Below, one piece after another: positions 48,375-60,600 of a DNA stretch of 64,000 nucleotides. This stretch comes from Prorocentrum cordatum. Taxonomy: Eukaryota > Sar > Dinophyceae > Prorocentrales > Prorocentraceae. The notes beneath the pieces were generated by a model, which ran no database searches, was not told the origin of the DNA, and saw nothing but the letters and a program-made list of their open reading frames with translations. Location of the stretch: the NCBI GenBank assembly GCA_963575745.1, contig CAUYUJ010019882.1:669159-733158 (forward strand), given 5' to 3'. Every line of letters begins with the position of its first letter. Position 1 is the stretch's first letter. A program made the position numbers and the translations under genes.

Positions 48375-48992
48375 CTACGGCTGCGAGGTCGGCATGGCGA
48401 CCTCTATCTCGTACTTCATAGTGAAGGTAGCATGGTCTGGAACCTTGCCGTCCTTGAAAGAGTCGGCAATCATCATCTGGAAACCGGCTCTGAAATGGTC
48501 TGGGATAGAATTAACGTCGTCGTAGATGTTGGTGCGGCTGAAGTTTTTCTTCCGTGCGACTGCGAGTGGCTGGTTGGCTGGAGCTGCCCGTTTTTTCCCC
48601 TGAGCGTCGACGATATCCCTTGGAAGACTTCCATCTGCCAGCAGCGAGTCAGCATAGGGCCCCTCCATCTCAATCTGCCTCGGCCGCGGCGGAATAGCTT
48701 TTTTCGGGACCACCTTCGGCAACCACCCTGACGGCCCTGGCATCTCCGGAGACGACATTGACGTTGCCGCTGGTGCCGCGGCCTGTTGATTTGATGATGA
48801 TGCCGATGGTGGTGGGAGAGCCGCCGCTGGCACAGGTTCTGGTACTTGCGATTCAATCACGATTACATCATCTGTAGGAGCAACAGCTGTAGGAAACATA
48901 GGCCCAGGACTGTCGTCTGGCTGCGTGCCCCCACCATCGCCGAACTCTGGCTCCCATTCCTGCAGCGCGGCGTCCCAGCATTGCGTTGTCAT
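48375..48992 (-). CDS. Proline/alanine-rich protein or exon, unknown
   Basis: 205 residues from ATG 48992 (MTTQCWDAALQEWEPEFGDG). A Pro/Ala/Ser-rich middle is followed by a more structured end (NFSRTNIYDDVNSIPDHF...FKDGKVPDHATFTMKYEIE). The open frame continues upstream to 49193 with a hydrophobic stretch (CIVVSIIVIFMLEWLCVLI) that may be translated or intronic. A possible donor ATAGAG|GTCGCC lies near 48394, so the 3' end may be spliced instead of ending at 48375. Same orientation as the neighbouring gene cluster. No family recognised. Confidence 0.45.
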   Translation of the reverse strand: MTTQCWDAALQEWEPEFGDGGGTQPDDSPGPMFPTAVAPTDDVIVIESQVPEPVPAAALPPPSASSSNQQAAAPAATSMSSPEMPGPSGWLPKVVPKKAIPPRPRQIEMEGPYADSLLADGSLPRDIVDAQGKKRAAPANQPLAVARKKNFSRTNIYDDVNSIPDHFRAGFQMMIADSFKDGKVPDHATFTMKYEIEVAMPTSQP

Positions 48993-49342
48993 TGCAGGCC
49001 AGTGCCTTGGAACAAGCTGCGGTACCGGAATGAGAACGCACAACCATTCGAGCATGAAGATGACAATGATGCTAACGACAATGCAGCGAGACTCACAAAC
49101 TACGCCATATCCACATGCGCAATGTGCTTTTGATGTGCGTACGTGCTCTGACTGGCTGTGTATGCGGGTACTTCGAGTACATGGTTTGCGCAAGTGTGTT
49201 GGTGGCGCGTTGTGCTCCTTACTCCTCCTTCTCCTTCTCCTCCTCCGCCTTCTCCTCCTCCTCCTCGTTTTTCCCCAGGTATTCGTTGCTCCCCCTTGTC
49301 CTCCTCCCTGATTATCTGACCCTGTTCCGAAGTATCTTTATC

Positions 49343-49896
49343 CCCTACCTAGGCTCTACCTGGAAGGGTTCTTACTCTGTTTGCTTAAAGGGGCCGGGCA
49401 GTGTAAATCGCCCCGGGCGGTTCCCCCGGTCCTCTGGAGCGGTTCCTCCAGTTGCGCCCCCTAGCTTTAGCTTCAATTTTAGCTTTAGCTTTAGCTTAGC
49501 TTTAGCTTGGCTTTAGCTTAGCTGTAGCTTAGCTTTAGCTTAGCTTTAGCATGGCTTTAGCTTAGCTTTAGCTTGGCTTTAGTTTAGCTTTAGCTTGACT
49601 TTATCTTAGCTTTAGCTTAGCTTTAGCTTAACTTTAGCTTAGCGTTATTTTAGATTTAGCTTAGCGTTAGCTTCGTTTTAACTTATAGTTAGCTTAGCTT
49701 TAGCTTAGCTTTAGCTTAGCTTTTGCTTAGCTTTAACTTAGCTTTAGCTTCGCTTTAGCTTAACTTTAGCTTCGCTGTAGCTTAGCTGTACAGCTTAACT
49801 TTAGCTTAGCTGTAGCTTAGCTGTAACTTAGCTTTAGCTTAGCTGTACCGTTAATACTAATGTTGCTTTCCTAGGGGCTCCAACTCCTAGGTAGGG
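49343..49896. mobile_element. TTTAGCTTAGC element, copy 2
   Basis: Same organisation as the copy at 30830: CCCTACCTAGG at 49343-49353, a conserved left block, degenerate 11-bp TTTAGCTTAGC repeats, ACCGTTAATACTAATGTTGC, and CCTAGGTAGGG at 49886-49896. More diverged tandem units than copy 1. It lies about 180 bp before hairpin-satellite array 2. Confidence 0.75.
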
Positions 49897-50073
49897 TCGC
49901 ACTGGGATAATGTCATATCCTCTTATATATAGAATGTGTATATACACGCGTGCATAAACGCGAATGGGCATAAATGCATGGCACGGCAGTCGGAGGAAAA
50001 GAGAGGCGCAGTGGGGAGGGGTGGAAGGAGGACGCCAAGCACCCAAGCACCCTGCTACGTCTAGGTAAGCAGA
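49897..50073 (+). repeat. Array-flanking sequence F, copy 2
   Basis: Inverted relative to 25466-25600: here AGCACCCAAGCACCCTGCTA leads to CGTCTAG|GTAAGCAGA and then the satellite. TATATA/CGCGTG words at 49920-49960 correspond to TATATAGTACATG near 25585. Confidence 0.8.
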
Positions 50074-51958
50074 CCGGAAAAGCCCGAAATCGTGGTTCCC
50101 AGCTCTGGCTGGCGCCCCTGGGACCCACGGCGGCCCCGAAGATGGCGGGAACCACGATTTTGGAGAGATCCAGGCCGGAAAAACTCCGAAATCGTGGTTC
50201 CCAGCTCTGGCTGGCGCACCTGGGACCCACGGCGGCCCCGAGGATGGCGGGAACCACGATTTTGGAGAGATCCAGGCCGGAAAAGCCCGAAATCGTGGTT
50301 CCCAGCTCTGGCTGGCGCCCCTGGGACCCACGGCGGCCCCGAGGATGGCGGGAACCACGATTTTGGAGAGATCCAGGCCGGAAAAGCCCGAAATCGTGGT
50401 TCCCAGCTCTGGCTGGCGCCCCTGGGACCCACGGCGGCCCCGAGGATGGCGGGAACCACGATTTTGGAGAGATCCAGGCCGGAAAAGCCCGAAATCGTGG
50501 TTCCCAGCTCTGGCTGGCGCCCCTGGGACCCACGGCGGCCCCGAGGATGGCGGGAACCACGATTTTGGAGAGATCCAGGCCGGAAAAGCCCGAAATCGTG
50601 GTTCCCAGCTCTGGCTGGCGCCCCTGGGGCCCACGGCGGCCCCGAGGATGGCGGGAACCACGATTTTGGAGAGATCCAGGCCGGAAAAGCCCGAAATCGT
50701 GGTTCCCAGCTCTGGCTGGCGCCCCTGGGACCCACGGCGGCCCCGAGGATGGCGGGAACCACGATTTTGGAGAGATCCAGGCCGGAAAAGCCCGAAATCG
50801 TGGTTCCCAGCTCTGGCTGGCGCCCCTGGGGCCCACGGCGGCCCCGAGGATGGCGGGAACCACGATTTTGGAGAGATCCAGGCCGGAAAAGCCCGAAATC
50901 GTGGTTCCCAGCTCTGGCTGGCGCCCCTGGGGCCCACGGCGGCCCCGAGGATGGCGGGAACCACGATTTTGGAGAGATCCAGGCCGGAAAAGCCCGAAAT
51001 CGTGGTTCCCAGCTCTGGCTGGCGCCCCTGGGGCCCACGGCGGCCCCGAGGATGGCGGGAACCACGATTTTGGAGAGATCCAGGCCGGAAAAGCCCGAAA
51101 TCGTGGTTCCCAGCTCTGGCTGGCGCCCCTGGGGCCCACGGCGGCCCCGAGGATGGCGGGAGAGATCCAGGCCGGAAAAGCCCGAAATCGTGGTTCCCAG
51201 CTCTGGCTGGCGCCCCTGGGACCCACGGCGGCCCCGAGGATGGCGGGAACCACGATTTTGGAGAGATCCAGGCCGGAAAAGCCCGAAATCGTGGTTCCCA
51301 GCTCTGGCTGGCGCCCCTGGGGCCCACGGCGGCCCCGAGGATGGCGGGAACCACGATTTTGGAGAGATCCAGGCCGGAAAAGCCCGAAATCGTGGTTCCC
51401 AGCTCTGGCTGGCGCCCCTGGGGCCCACGGCGGCCCCGAGGATGGCGGGAACCACGATTTTGGAGAGATCCAGGCCGGAAAAGCCCGAAATCGTGGTTCC
51501 CAGCTCTGGCTGGCGCCCCTGGGACCCACGGCGGCCCCGAGGATGGCGGGAACCACGATTTTGGAGAGATCCAGGCCGGAAAAGCCCGAAATCGTGGTTC
51601 CCAGCTCTGGCTGGCGCCCCTGGGACCCACGGCGGCCCCGAGGATGGCGGGAACCACGATTTTGGAGAGATCCAGGCCGGAAAAGCCCGAAATCGTGGTT
51701 CCCAGCTCTGGCTGGCGCCCCTGGGACCCACGGCGGCCCTGAGGATGGCGGGAACCACGATTTTGGAGAGATCCAGGCCTGAAAAACCCGAAATCGTGGT
51801 TCCCAGCTCTTGCTGGCGCCCCTGGGCCCGAGGATGGCGGGAACCACGATTTTGGAGAGATCCAGGCCGGAAAAGCCCGAAATCGTGGTTCCCAGCTCTG
51901 GCTGGCGCCCCTGGGGCCCACGGCGGCCCCGAGGATGGCGGGAACCACGATTTTGGAG
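50074..51958. repeat. 101-bp hairpin satellite, array 2 (about 19 units)
   Basis: Same unit and same plus-strand orientation as array 1 but much more uniform. One unit near 51158 has lost the left stem arm, and one near 51825 is missing part of the 45-bp spacer. It starts inside the loop (CCGGAAAAG) and ends inside the next loop (TTTTGGAG at 51958), where a different minisatellite begins without a gap. All six frames are open, as in array 1. Confidence 0.95.
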
Positions 51959-53136
51959 TTCTCTGCTGTTCTGCTGCTGCTCTCTGCTCTGCTGCTGCTC
52001 TGCTGTTCTGCTGCTGCTCTCTGCTGTTCTGCTGCTGCTCTCTGCTGTTCTGCTGCTGCTCTCTGCTGTTCTGCTGCTGCTCTCTGCTGTTCTGCTGCTG
52101 CTCTCTGCTGTTCTGCTGCTGCTCTCTGCTGTTCTGCTGCTGCTCTGCTGCTGCTGCTCTGCTGCTGCTGCTGCTCTCTGCTGTTCTGCTGCTGCTCTCT
52201 GCTGTTCTGCTGCTGCTCTCTGCTGTTCTGCTGCTGCTCTCTGCTGCTCTCTGCTGCTGTTCTGCTGCTGCTTCTCTGCTGCTGCTCTGCTGTTCTCTGC
52301 TGCTCTGCTGCTCTGCTGTTCTCTGCTGCTCTCTGCTGCTTCTCTGCTGCTCTCTGCTGCTCTCTGCTGCTCTGCTGTTCTCTGCTGCTTCTCTGCTGCT
52401 GCTCTCTGCTGCTTCTCTGCTGCTCTCTCTGTTCTCTGCTGCTCTCTGCTGCTCTCTGCTGTTCTCTGCTGTTCTCTGCTGCTCTCTGCTGCTCTCTGCT
52501 GTTCTCTGCTGTTCTCTGCTGCTCTCTGCTGTTCTCTGCTGCTCTCTGCTGTTCTCTGCTGTTCTGCTGCTCTGCTCTCTGCTGCTCTCTGCTGTTCTCT
52601 GCTCTCTGCTCTCTGCTGTTCTCTGCTGCTGCTCTCTGCTGTCTCTGCTGTGCTGCTGCTCTCTGCTGCTTCTGCTGCTGCTCTCTGCTGCTCTCTGCTG
52701 CTCTCTGCTGCTCTCTGCTGCTCTCTGCTGCTCTCTGCTGCTCTCTGCTCTCTGCTGTCTCTGCTGCTCTCTGCTGCTCTGCTGCTGTTCTCTGCTGCTC
52801 TGCTGCTGTTCTCTGCTGCTCTGCTGTTCTCTGCTCTCTGGTGCTCTCTGCTGCTCTCTGCTCTCTGCTGCTCTCTGCTGCTCTCTGCTGCTCTCTGCTG
52901 CTCTCTGCTGCTCTCTGCTGCTCTCTGCTGCTCTCTGCTGTTCTCTGCTGCTTCTCTGCTGTTCTCTGCTGTTCTCTGCTGTTCTCTGCTGTTCTCTGCT
53001 GTTCTCTGCTGCTCTCTGCTGTTCTCTGGTGCTCTCTGGTGCTCTCTGGTGCTCTCTGGTGCTCTCTGGTGCTCTCTGCTGCTCTCTGCTGCTCTCTGCT
53101 GCTCTCTGCTGCTCTCTGCTGCTCTCTGCTGCTCTG
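51959..53136. repeat. CTG/CTCTCTGCTG minisatellite
   Basis: The first about 300 bp use a 21-bp unit (TTCTGCTGCTGCTCTCTGCTG); the remainder mixes CTCTCTGCTG and TTCTCTGCTG 10-mers, with a CTCTCTGGTG variant block at 53025-53075. The Leu/Cys/Ser frames are artefacts. Confidence 0.95.
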
Positions 53137-53220
53137 GATTAGCTTTCGCTCGGTTGGTTTTCGCTTGAACGGATTACCTTTTCGCTCGAACGAGCGTCTT
53201 TTCGCTTGAACGATCCACCC
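53137..53220. repeat. TTTTCGCTTGAACG short tandem
   Basis: Three or four units of TTTTCGCTYGAACG separated by variable spacers, directly after the minisatellite. A related ATCGTTCAAACTTGAACGAT palindrome is at 55585-55604. Confidence 0.7.
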
Positions 53221-53415
53221 TCGGGCAACAACAGCAGCAGCAAAGGTAAGGATCCCGCGTCGACGGCCGAGCAGAGGGCCGTCCCGCGGCCGAAGGGCGG
53301 CGGCGGCGGTCCCTCAACACCTCCAGCGCCTCGCCCACGCGCCTGTAGAGCTCGTCCTGGGTATCGCCGCGGTCGGCCAGCAGCCGGGCGTGGGCGAGGG
53401 GTGGGAACGGAGGCA
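53221..53415 (-). CDS. Possible exon (LADRGDTQDELYRRVGEALEV)
   Basis: An open, non-repetitive minus-strand frame with helical protein character between two repeat blocks. It continues with a Pro/Arg-rich segment. No start, splice sites or family can be fixed. Confidence 0.25.
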
Positions 53416-53424
53416 ACTCCTGGG

Positions 53425-54012
53425 AGGTCCTCCTCCTCCTCCTCCTCCTCCTACTCCTCCTCCTCCTCCTCCTCCTCCTCCTTCTCCGCCTCCTCCTCAC
53501 CACCACCACCACAATCACCACCACCACTATCATCACCGTCACCACCACCACCACTACCCGCCTCCTCCTCCTCCTCCTACTCCTCATCATCATCACCACC
53601 ATCATCATCACCACCACCATCCTCATCCTCATCCTCATCCTCATCCTCATAATCATCATCATCATCATCACCATCACCATCACCATCACCATCACCATCA
53701 TCCTCATCCTCATCCTCCTCATCATCATCATCATCAGCCTTATCACCACCATCACCACCATCATCATCATCACCGCCATTACCATCATCATCATCATCAT
53801 AATCGTCGTCATCGTCATCGTCGTCATCGTCATCATCATCGTCATCGCCATCGCCATCAGCAGCATCATCGTCATCATCATCATCATCGTCATCATCATC
53901 ATCATCATAAACATCATCATCATCATCATCATCATCCTCGTCCTCGTCCTCATGATAATCCTCCTCCTCATCCACATTATCTAACACCTCCTCCTCCTCA
54001 TCATCATCATCG

Positions 54013-54052
<40 letters not shown>

Positions 54053-54892
54053 CGTCATCACCATCATCGTCATCCTTATCGTCCTCGACATGATCATCAA
54101 CAACATCACCAGCATCATCATCACCACCAACGCCACATACACCATGATTACTATCGCCATCTAAGCATCATCATCACCACCACCACAAACATCATCATCA
54201 CCACCACCATCATCATAATCATTACTAATATTATTACCATCATCATTATCGCCATCATCACCATCATCATCATCGTCGTCATCATCATTATCATTGCCAT
54301 CGCCATCCATCGCGCATCATAAACATCAACCATCATCCATCATCACTTATCCAGCATCCATCATCAACCGTCCACCGGAATCCACCACCCAACATTCACC
54401 ATCCATCATCATCCACCATCCATGATCATCATCACCACCGTCATCATTGTCATCATCATCGTCATCGTCGTCATCATCATAACCACCATCGCCATCACTA
54501 TCATCATCAGCATCATCATCATCGTCGTCGTCGTCATCATCATCCTCATCCTCATTATCTTTCTCCTCCTACTCCTCATCATCATCATCCTCATCCTCTT
54601 CCTCATCACCACCATCATCAGCCGCGTCATCATCGTCATCATCATCATCGTCGTCGTCATCGTCGTCGAAATCATCACCATTAACACCATCCGCATCGTC
54701 ATCGTCATCGATATCCTCATCCTCATCCACATCCTTACCTTCATCACCACCACCATCATCATCACCATCACCATCACCATCACCATCACCATCACCATCA
54801 CCATCACCATCATCATCATCATCATCATCATCATCGTCGTCATCATCATCATCATCATCATCATCGTCATCATCATAATCATCATCAACATA

Positions 54893-54947
<55 letters not shown>

Positions 54948-54970
54948 GTCGTCGTCATCATCATCATCGA
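53425..54970. repeat. CCT/CAT/GTC microsatellite block
   Basis: 1.5 kb of interleaved CCT, CAT/ATC, CAC and GTC triplets. Produces His-, Asp-, Met- and Ile-run frames that are not genes. Confidence 0.95.
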
Positions 54971-55113
54971 GTGAGAGACGGAAGGCTAGGAAGCAACTTC
55001 TGGAAAGTCTTCGCCTGGTAGGCCCGACTGTGGGGCCACTGGGCCGAATGAAGCCAGACTACGCCCAGGAGCAAGCCATATTGAACTCGACTCAGCGGGA
55101 TTAGGCGGAATTC

Positions 55114-55845
55114 ATGGCGTATGCTGGGCTAGGCTGGTCTTCGACCGCGGATGCACCAGCGCCGATGCTGCATCTACCCTCCCAGGAGCTGCATCCTAAA
55201 GACGCGGACCACGGGAGGCTCTCTCTCCCCCTACCCCAGGTAAGGAAGGCTCTCTGGAGCCACCGGACACGAGTCCTGAAGATCGGAGCCCGACAGAAGG
55301 TGAATTCCTGCGGGGTCTCGCGGGTTCGGGCGCGAGCGCACAAAGACAGGCACGTCAGTCTGGGAGGAAACCTGGTGGCAAATCAATGCCTCGGTGCTAC
55401 CACGCTTCCCCCTGCAAAACGCAACTCGAGCGTCCGGACAAGCTGCGTCGGGGGCGGCATGAACACCCCACCGTGGCGGGAGGCACGGCGCCTGCGCCAA
55501 TTGATGCGACCCCAAGGGAAGGAAAGAGCCTACGGCAGGTTCGTGTCGAGTCGACCCTGGCGATGGTTCCTGACACCGCGGGAATCGTTCAAACTTGAAC
55601 GATGGGCTGTTTCCGAAACGTCATATCGTTCAACATCGACCGATTCTGGGTCGCTGGCGGCATTCAACCTTGAAGGCCGGCGGCAGAGTCGCTACCGGTC
55701 GACACGACGCGAACCCACCGTACCCTCGAGTACCCCTGGAAGCTACCGCGGACGTAAACGATCAACGAGAAACCAACTGATAACGTTGGAATCCCGCCGC
55801 TCAAAAAGTTTGAGCGCAGCCAAGGCCACGACGACCCCAGGCTGA
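55114..55845 (+). CDS. Doubtful 243-aa ORF
   Basis: An ATG-initiated frame of 243 codons in unique DNA (ATG lies within TTCATGGCGTATGC). It is basic and Ser/Arg-rich with no recognised domain, and overlapping frames are also open. Listed because it is the longest non-repetitive frame here, but a chance ORF is as likely. Confidence 0.2.
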   Translation: MAYAGLGWSSTADAPAPMLHLPSQELHPKDADHGRLSLPLPQVRKALWSHRTRVLKIGARQKVNSCGVSRVRARAHKDRHVSLGGNLVANQCLGATTLPPAKRNSSVRTSCVGGGMNTPPWREARRLRQLMRPQGKERAYGRFVSSRPWRWFLTPRESFKLERWAVSETSYRSTSTDSGSLAAFNLEGRRQSRYRSTRREPTVPSSTPGSYRGRKRSTRNQLITLESRRSKSLSAAKATTTPG

Positions 55846-56999
55846 AGAGAACTGCACATGTGATTCGCGTTTGTTCTACGTACATTTTCAGCGGCAGCCG
55901 CCGATCGTGCCCAGCTTTGAACTCGCGGCCTTTGAGTGACGAACTCCCCCCAGCCCTTTGGACTACGGTGGTCTAGCGAGTTGTTGCTTTCCTCCTCTCC
56001 AAAAGCATACTCCTTTCCAGGAGGTTTACCTCCCCCCTCCCTGAATTTTTGTTGGGGGGGCGAGGGGGGGCGCGATCGGTCAGATCGCCCCAAGATGGCT
56101 CCAAGAGGGCCTCCGATGCTCCAAGATGGACTCCAAGATGTCTCAAGCTAGCCCACGATGGTCAATATAGCTTTCTCAGAGAGGCCCGACGAGGACCACA
56201 AGACAGTTCCAAGTGCTCTCATAACCCCCCTGAGGACCTCCCCCCGAGGGGCAAAACTTCTTTCAACACCAAAGGAGAATCAATGATGTTTACCTTCTCG
56301 CCGTTTCGCTTCCGATGCGCTTCTGAGGCTTCACGATGACCCCAGGATGGCCCAAGAGAGGCCCAAGAGTGGCCCAAGAGGCCCCCCAGACAGCGCCAAG
56401 ATTGCCAAAGACCGGCCCCAGAGGGCCCCTAGAGGCGATTCTGATGGCCCAGGGGGGGGCCTAACATCGAGGACTCCCCCTTCTTTGATCGATAGCCTCC
56501 AAAATAGGGTGTCCAAGAGGGCCCCAAGAGAGCTCCAAGAGGGCCCCAAGACCCCCCGAAAGAGCCCCAAGAGGACCCCAAGATCCCCCCAAAGAGTCCC
56601 GAGAAAGCGCCACGAGGCGATTTTGAGGGCTCTGTCCTCGTCGAATCTTGCCGAGAGCAGCCGCTTGCCTGAATGCCGCTATGGCGGGGGCGTTCGCTTC
56701 CGCTGCCGCTGAGACCTTGCCCCGCTTGCCGGAGCGGAGGCAACAACCGTGGATTAGCGTTAAGTCGGGCCTGTCCCCCGACAGGGGGATTTTCGACGAC
56801 AGATAAAAGATACCCCCAAAATAATAAAAAATAATCCAAAAAATGGTCTGGGGACTATTTTTTGAATATTGTTTGACCTTCTTGGGGTATTTGGGGGGTA
56901 TTTTTTATTTTTCGTCGAAAATCCACCTGTAAGGGGCACGCCCGACATAATATTAGCGACGCACTTCGGGGGGTAATTAGCCGCCGGAGCGAGCCCAGG
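55846..56999. repeat. Spacer with CCAAGA-type minisatellite
   Basis: Degenerate CCAAGAGGGCCCC units at 56085-56600, related to those near 3760 and 6000. The rest holds no gene I can support. Confidence 0.6.
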
Positions 57000-58862
57000 A
57001 GGCAAGCAAATGCTGAGTTGGAGAAGCGGCTCCACGGACAAGTCAGGGCTTCCATAAAGAAAGACAGGGCGGATTGGCTCGACCAAGAGTTGGAGAATAG
57101 AGACTGGGAGCCTGTGCGCAAACTTCGGAAGCCTCGCGGCGCGACCCTGGGGCGCCTCTGGGACGTGCGCGGCAAGACAGTTGACAGCGACGAGCGGGCG
57201 CAGACGCTCGCAGAATACTTCGCTGCAGTGCAATGGGTCGTGCGACCTAAGACAGCATTGTACGGCGCAGACTTGCTGGTGCCGCTACTGCCAGTGTCGG
57301 ATGGCCCAATCACGGCAGAGGAAGTCTGCGCAGCAGCGCACTCGCTGAAACGACACCGCGCTGCTGGCAAGGATGGTGTGCCAGCCGAGTTTTGGAAGGC
57401 CATTTGTTTCAAGGACACGCCTGCGTGCAAATGGGCAGCACTGCTGTGCAACAAGTGCTGGGCGGAGTCGTCGGTCCCACAGGAGTGGCACGAATTGGTG
57501 GTCACAGCCATCTTCAAAAAGGGGGACACCTCAGATTGCTCCAACTACAGACCCATATCGCTTGTACCCATCCAGTACAAGCTCTACGCTACGATACTGC
57601 TTGCGCGCCTCAAGGCCGCTGGCGCGGAGGACCGTATTTGGGGCACGCAGTTCGGCTTCCGCTCGGGGCGGGGCACCACTTATCGCCAGGCACTTAATCG
57701 AAGATGCCATGGACGCTGGCTCAAGACGCCTTCTTCTGCCTGCGCTAGACTGGGCCAAAACTTCGACAGTGTATCGCCAAACACGCTTCTGCAAGCTTTG
57801 ACGCGCTTCGGAATCCCGGAGAGGTTCGCATCTGCAGTGCGAGGGATCTACACGAACAAGAGTTTTCGCGTCATGGACACCGGTGCGACTTCCGATTCTT
57901 GACCACAGGCTTTTGGCATTTCGAAAGGGTGTCCGTTGTCTCCTTTCTTGTTTTCGATGTTGATGAGCGTGCTGATGCATGCTGCGACACGTAACTTCGA
58001 ATATTTTGGGCTACAAAAGCACAGCGTTCTTCCGATCAGCGAACTTGTTTATGCGGATGACACACTTCTCGTTGGTGCTGACCAAGTGTACGTACACCAA
58101 TTGATGGACTGCGTGCGGGAGGCTGGGGAACACTACGGCCTATCCTTCAACTAGGGCAAGCTTGAAATACTGTCGGTACGATGTCAATCGCAGCTACTAC
58201 GACCAGATGGCGGAGTCATACCGCAAAGGGACAGTATGGTATACTTGGGTGGACTTCTCTGTGCCGACGGGAGCAGCGGCCCTGAGCTCTGCAGGAGGAT
58301 AGGAATGGCGCGCAGAGACTTTGAATCATGTGTAGAGTGTGGAAGTACATCAGATTGCCGTTGAAGAGAAATGTTGCAATTTTTTTAATGCGTGCGTGTC
58401 TTAAATAAAATGTACTGCTTGCACACCGTATGGCTGAAGAAAACAGAGCACAATACATTAGACGCATTGCAAGCGAAAAGCTTACGCAAACTCGCCGGCA
58501 TATCGCACTCGTACAGTAGCCGAGTCACGAAAAGTGCAGTTTTGCGAACGTGCAAATGCCAACGGTTGAGTGCTCAATTGGCGCTGCGCCAGATGCTTCT
58601 AATGGGCAGGGTGGCCCAACTTCTTCCAGAGAGCAGTGCTGTTCGACGATGTGTGTGTGTGTGTGTGTTCGGGCCGGGGACGTTTGGCTTACGCTGGCCA
58701 GGCGGTCGCCGCAAGCGTGGCAGGCCGAGGAGCTCCTGGAAGAGAAAGGTCTTCGAGATGTCACGCGTGGCAGCTGGTGGTAAGGAAGCCTTAATCCGAT
58801 TATGGCGTGGGAGAGCCGGCGCGTGGCAAGCCATGCCCAAACAGTTTAGCTCGCAGTTGTGA
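57000..58862 (+). pseudogene. Decayed LINE-type reverse transcriptase
   Basis: Remnant of a non-LTR retrotransposon RT. Recognisable blocks: RAAGKDGVPAEFWK, WHELVVTAIFKKGD, NYRPISLVPIQYKL, TQFGFRSGRGT, FDSVSPNTLLQAL, GCPLSPFLFSM and the catalytic LVYADDTLL (YADD near 58050). In-frame stops interrupt it at 57900-57902, 58152-58154 and about 58365. Two compensating frameshifts flank 57690-57765, where the other frame reads ALDWAKT. Downstream text LNKMYCLHTVWLKKTEHN and GRRKRGRPRSSWKRKV resembles the C-terminal end of LINE ORF2. No endonuclease domain remains, consistent with 5' truncation. It is on the opposite strand from the gene cluster. Confidence 0.85.
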
Positions 58863-58865
58863 TCT

Positions 58866-59570
58866 CCTCTCCCTCCCCCTCTCCCTTCGTCGTCGTCGTC
58901 GTCGTCCTCCTCCTCCTCCTCCTCCCTCTTCCTGCCAGCGAGGCAGCTTTAGTAGTTCTCGCCGTTGCAGAGGTCGGTGCCGCAGTTTTCAGGCTTGCCC
59001 GGCACGACGCGTTTCACCGAATTCGTTGCCAAGGCACCTGTGATGTGCACGGCTTTCTCTCTCTCTCTCTCTGTCCTCGTCAGTGTTGTCCTCCTCTTTC
59101 TCCTCCTCGTCCTTGTACTCGTCCTCATCGTCTTCCTTGCATTTTGCTCCCTCCTCGCCGTAGTCGTCCTCCTCCTCCTCATCCTCCTCCTCCTCATCCT
59201 TCTTCCCTCGCCCCCACGCGGGCCCCAAGGATGGCCCGAAGAAGCCCTCCAATGCCATCCCCTTGATCCCAAAGATCTCTCCGTTCACCCGTGTTGCCCG
59301 CTTTGTTTCACTATATGTAGCTGTCTCTTCGTCCTTTTTTCTCGTCAGCTCTCATTTGCAATGCAAAATTTCTGAATGGGCTGGTGGGGATATGTGGGGA
59401 TCCGCAAAGCGTGAAGAATTCCAACGCTATTAATCATTTTCGCGGGGAGGAGGAGGCGGAAGAGGAGGACGCTGAGCACGAGGAGGCTGAGGAGGAGAAG
59501 GAGGAGAAGGAGGAGGAGGAGGGGGGAGAGGAGGGGGGAGGAGGGGGAAGAAGAGGATGGGCGGGGAGGT
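58866..59570. other. Low-complexity spacer
   Basis: CGT/CCT triplets 58890-58930, (CT)n at 59055, CCT tract 59080-59210, GGA tract 59440-59560. No gene supported. Confidence 0.6.
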
Positions 59571-60317
59571 CATCCCCACTCCTCCACTTCTTCCCCCTTT
59601 ACACCCTTTCCGGTTCGCACTCTCACCCCGCCCAGCCCTGTCCGCCTGGCCTCCACTCTCTTCCTTCCCTTTCCTCTCCCGGTCCTTCGTCCCCAGGAGG
59701 GGCGAGAGAAGGGAGTGCAAGCGAGGGAGAGATGGGAGAAAACTAGCAACAAAAACAAAAAACACAGGAAGTAGGATATGACAGTGAAGCCTGGGATGGA
59801 AGCAGCGGCTCGTTCCCCCTTTTTCGGGCTCTCCCCCTCCCCCACCGTTCCCTCTTTGTACATCTCCGCTCCTCTCCCCGCCCTCTCTGCCTCTCCCACT
59901 CCCCCTCTTCGAGAGGGTGCGCGAACTGCTGCGTGACCCCTAACGGTCACAAGCTGCGCATTTGTGATGAACCCGCTGCCGAACCTAGATTTGTCATGAC
60001 ATGACGGACACGCGGCTGTTCACGAATGAAGGTCGCGTGGTGGGACTGAATGTCCCCTACGGAGCTCGAAGCTGGCGGATTTAAGTCCTACGGAGCTCGA
60101 GCTGCACGGAACCGTGCGTGCTCGCTCCAGCACCCCTCTCAGGAGCTCGGACCGGCGAAGATCCTGGAGCAGGCTTTTTCCTTGGCCTTGTCCATGCGGA
60201 GGACCGAAAACTGACCAACCATGCAGCGGACCGACAAGCGGCAAGGCTTGCCTCGTCACTTTTCGGTCTGCCGCTTGGCTTGTCACTTCTCGATCTGCGG
60301 CATGGCTTGCCGCGCGT
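59571..60317. other. Spacer, no gene supported
   Basis: C-rich plus strand to about 59910, then mixed DNA with short repeated GGAGCTCGAAGCTG-like words near 60060-60110. Confidence 0.45.
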
Positions 60318-60600
60318 GAGCTGGCACAGGCTGGCGGGGGGGGGGACGTGGATGTTGGCCCCTCCCTTCTGGGCTTCGGGTACCATTATGTCTCTCCTTG
60401 CTGGTTTGTGCTGTCTCTGTTTTTGGGAGGTGGTCCTTACTCGGAAACAAGCGTTATCGCAAAGACTGTCGAAGCTGGTCGCAACGGCGCCCGACGAAGA
60501 CCCATTGAGGGGAAGAGAACGGGGACAATGACCAAGACTGAACGCGGAAGCGTCGTGGCAATCTTGGTCACCGTCCATCTTGGCCAGCGTCAAGTCCGCT
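60318..60600 (+). repeat. Dispersed repeat, copy 2 (empty site)
   Basis: Homologous to 963-1640. At 60573-60580 it has a single GTCCATCT where copy 1 carries the foldback transposon and the duplicated GTCCATCC. Confidence 0.8.

Noticed and set aside
53174-54970. His-, Asp-, Met- and Ile-rich ORFs
   Set aside because: Translations of CAT/GTC/CCT microsatellites; no unique sequence.
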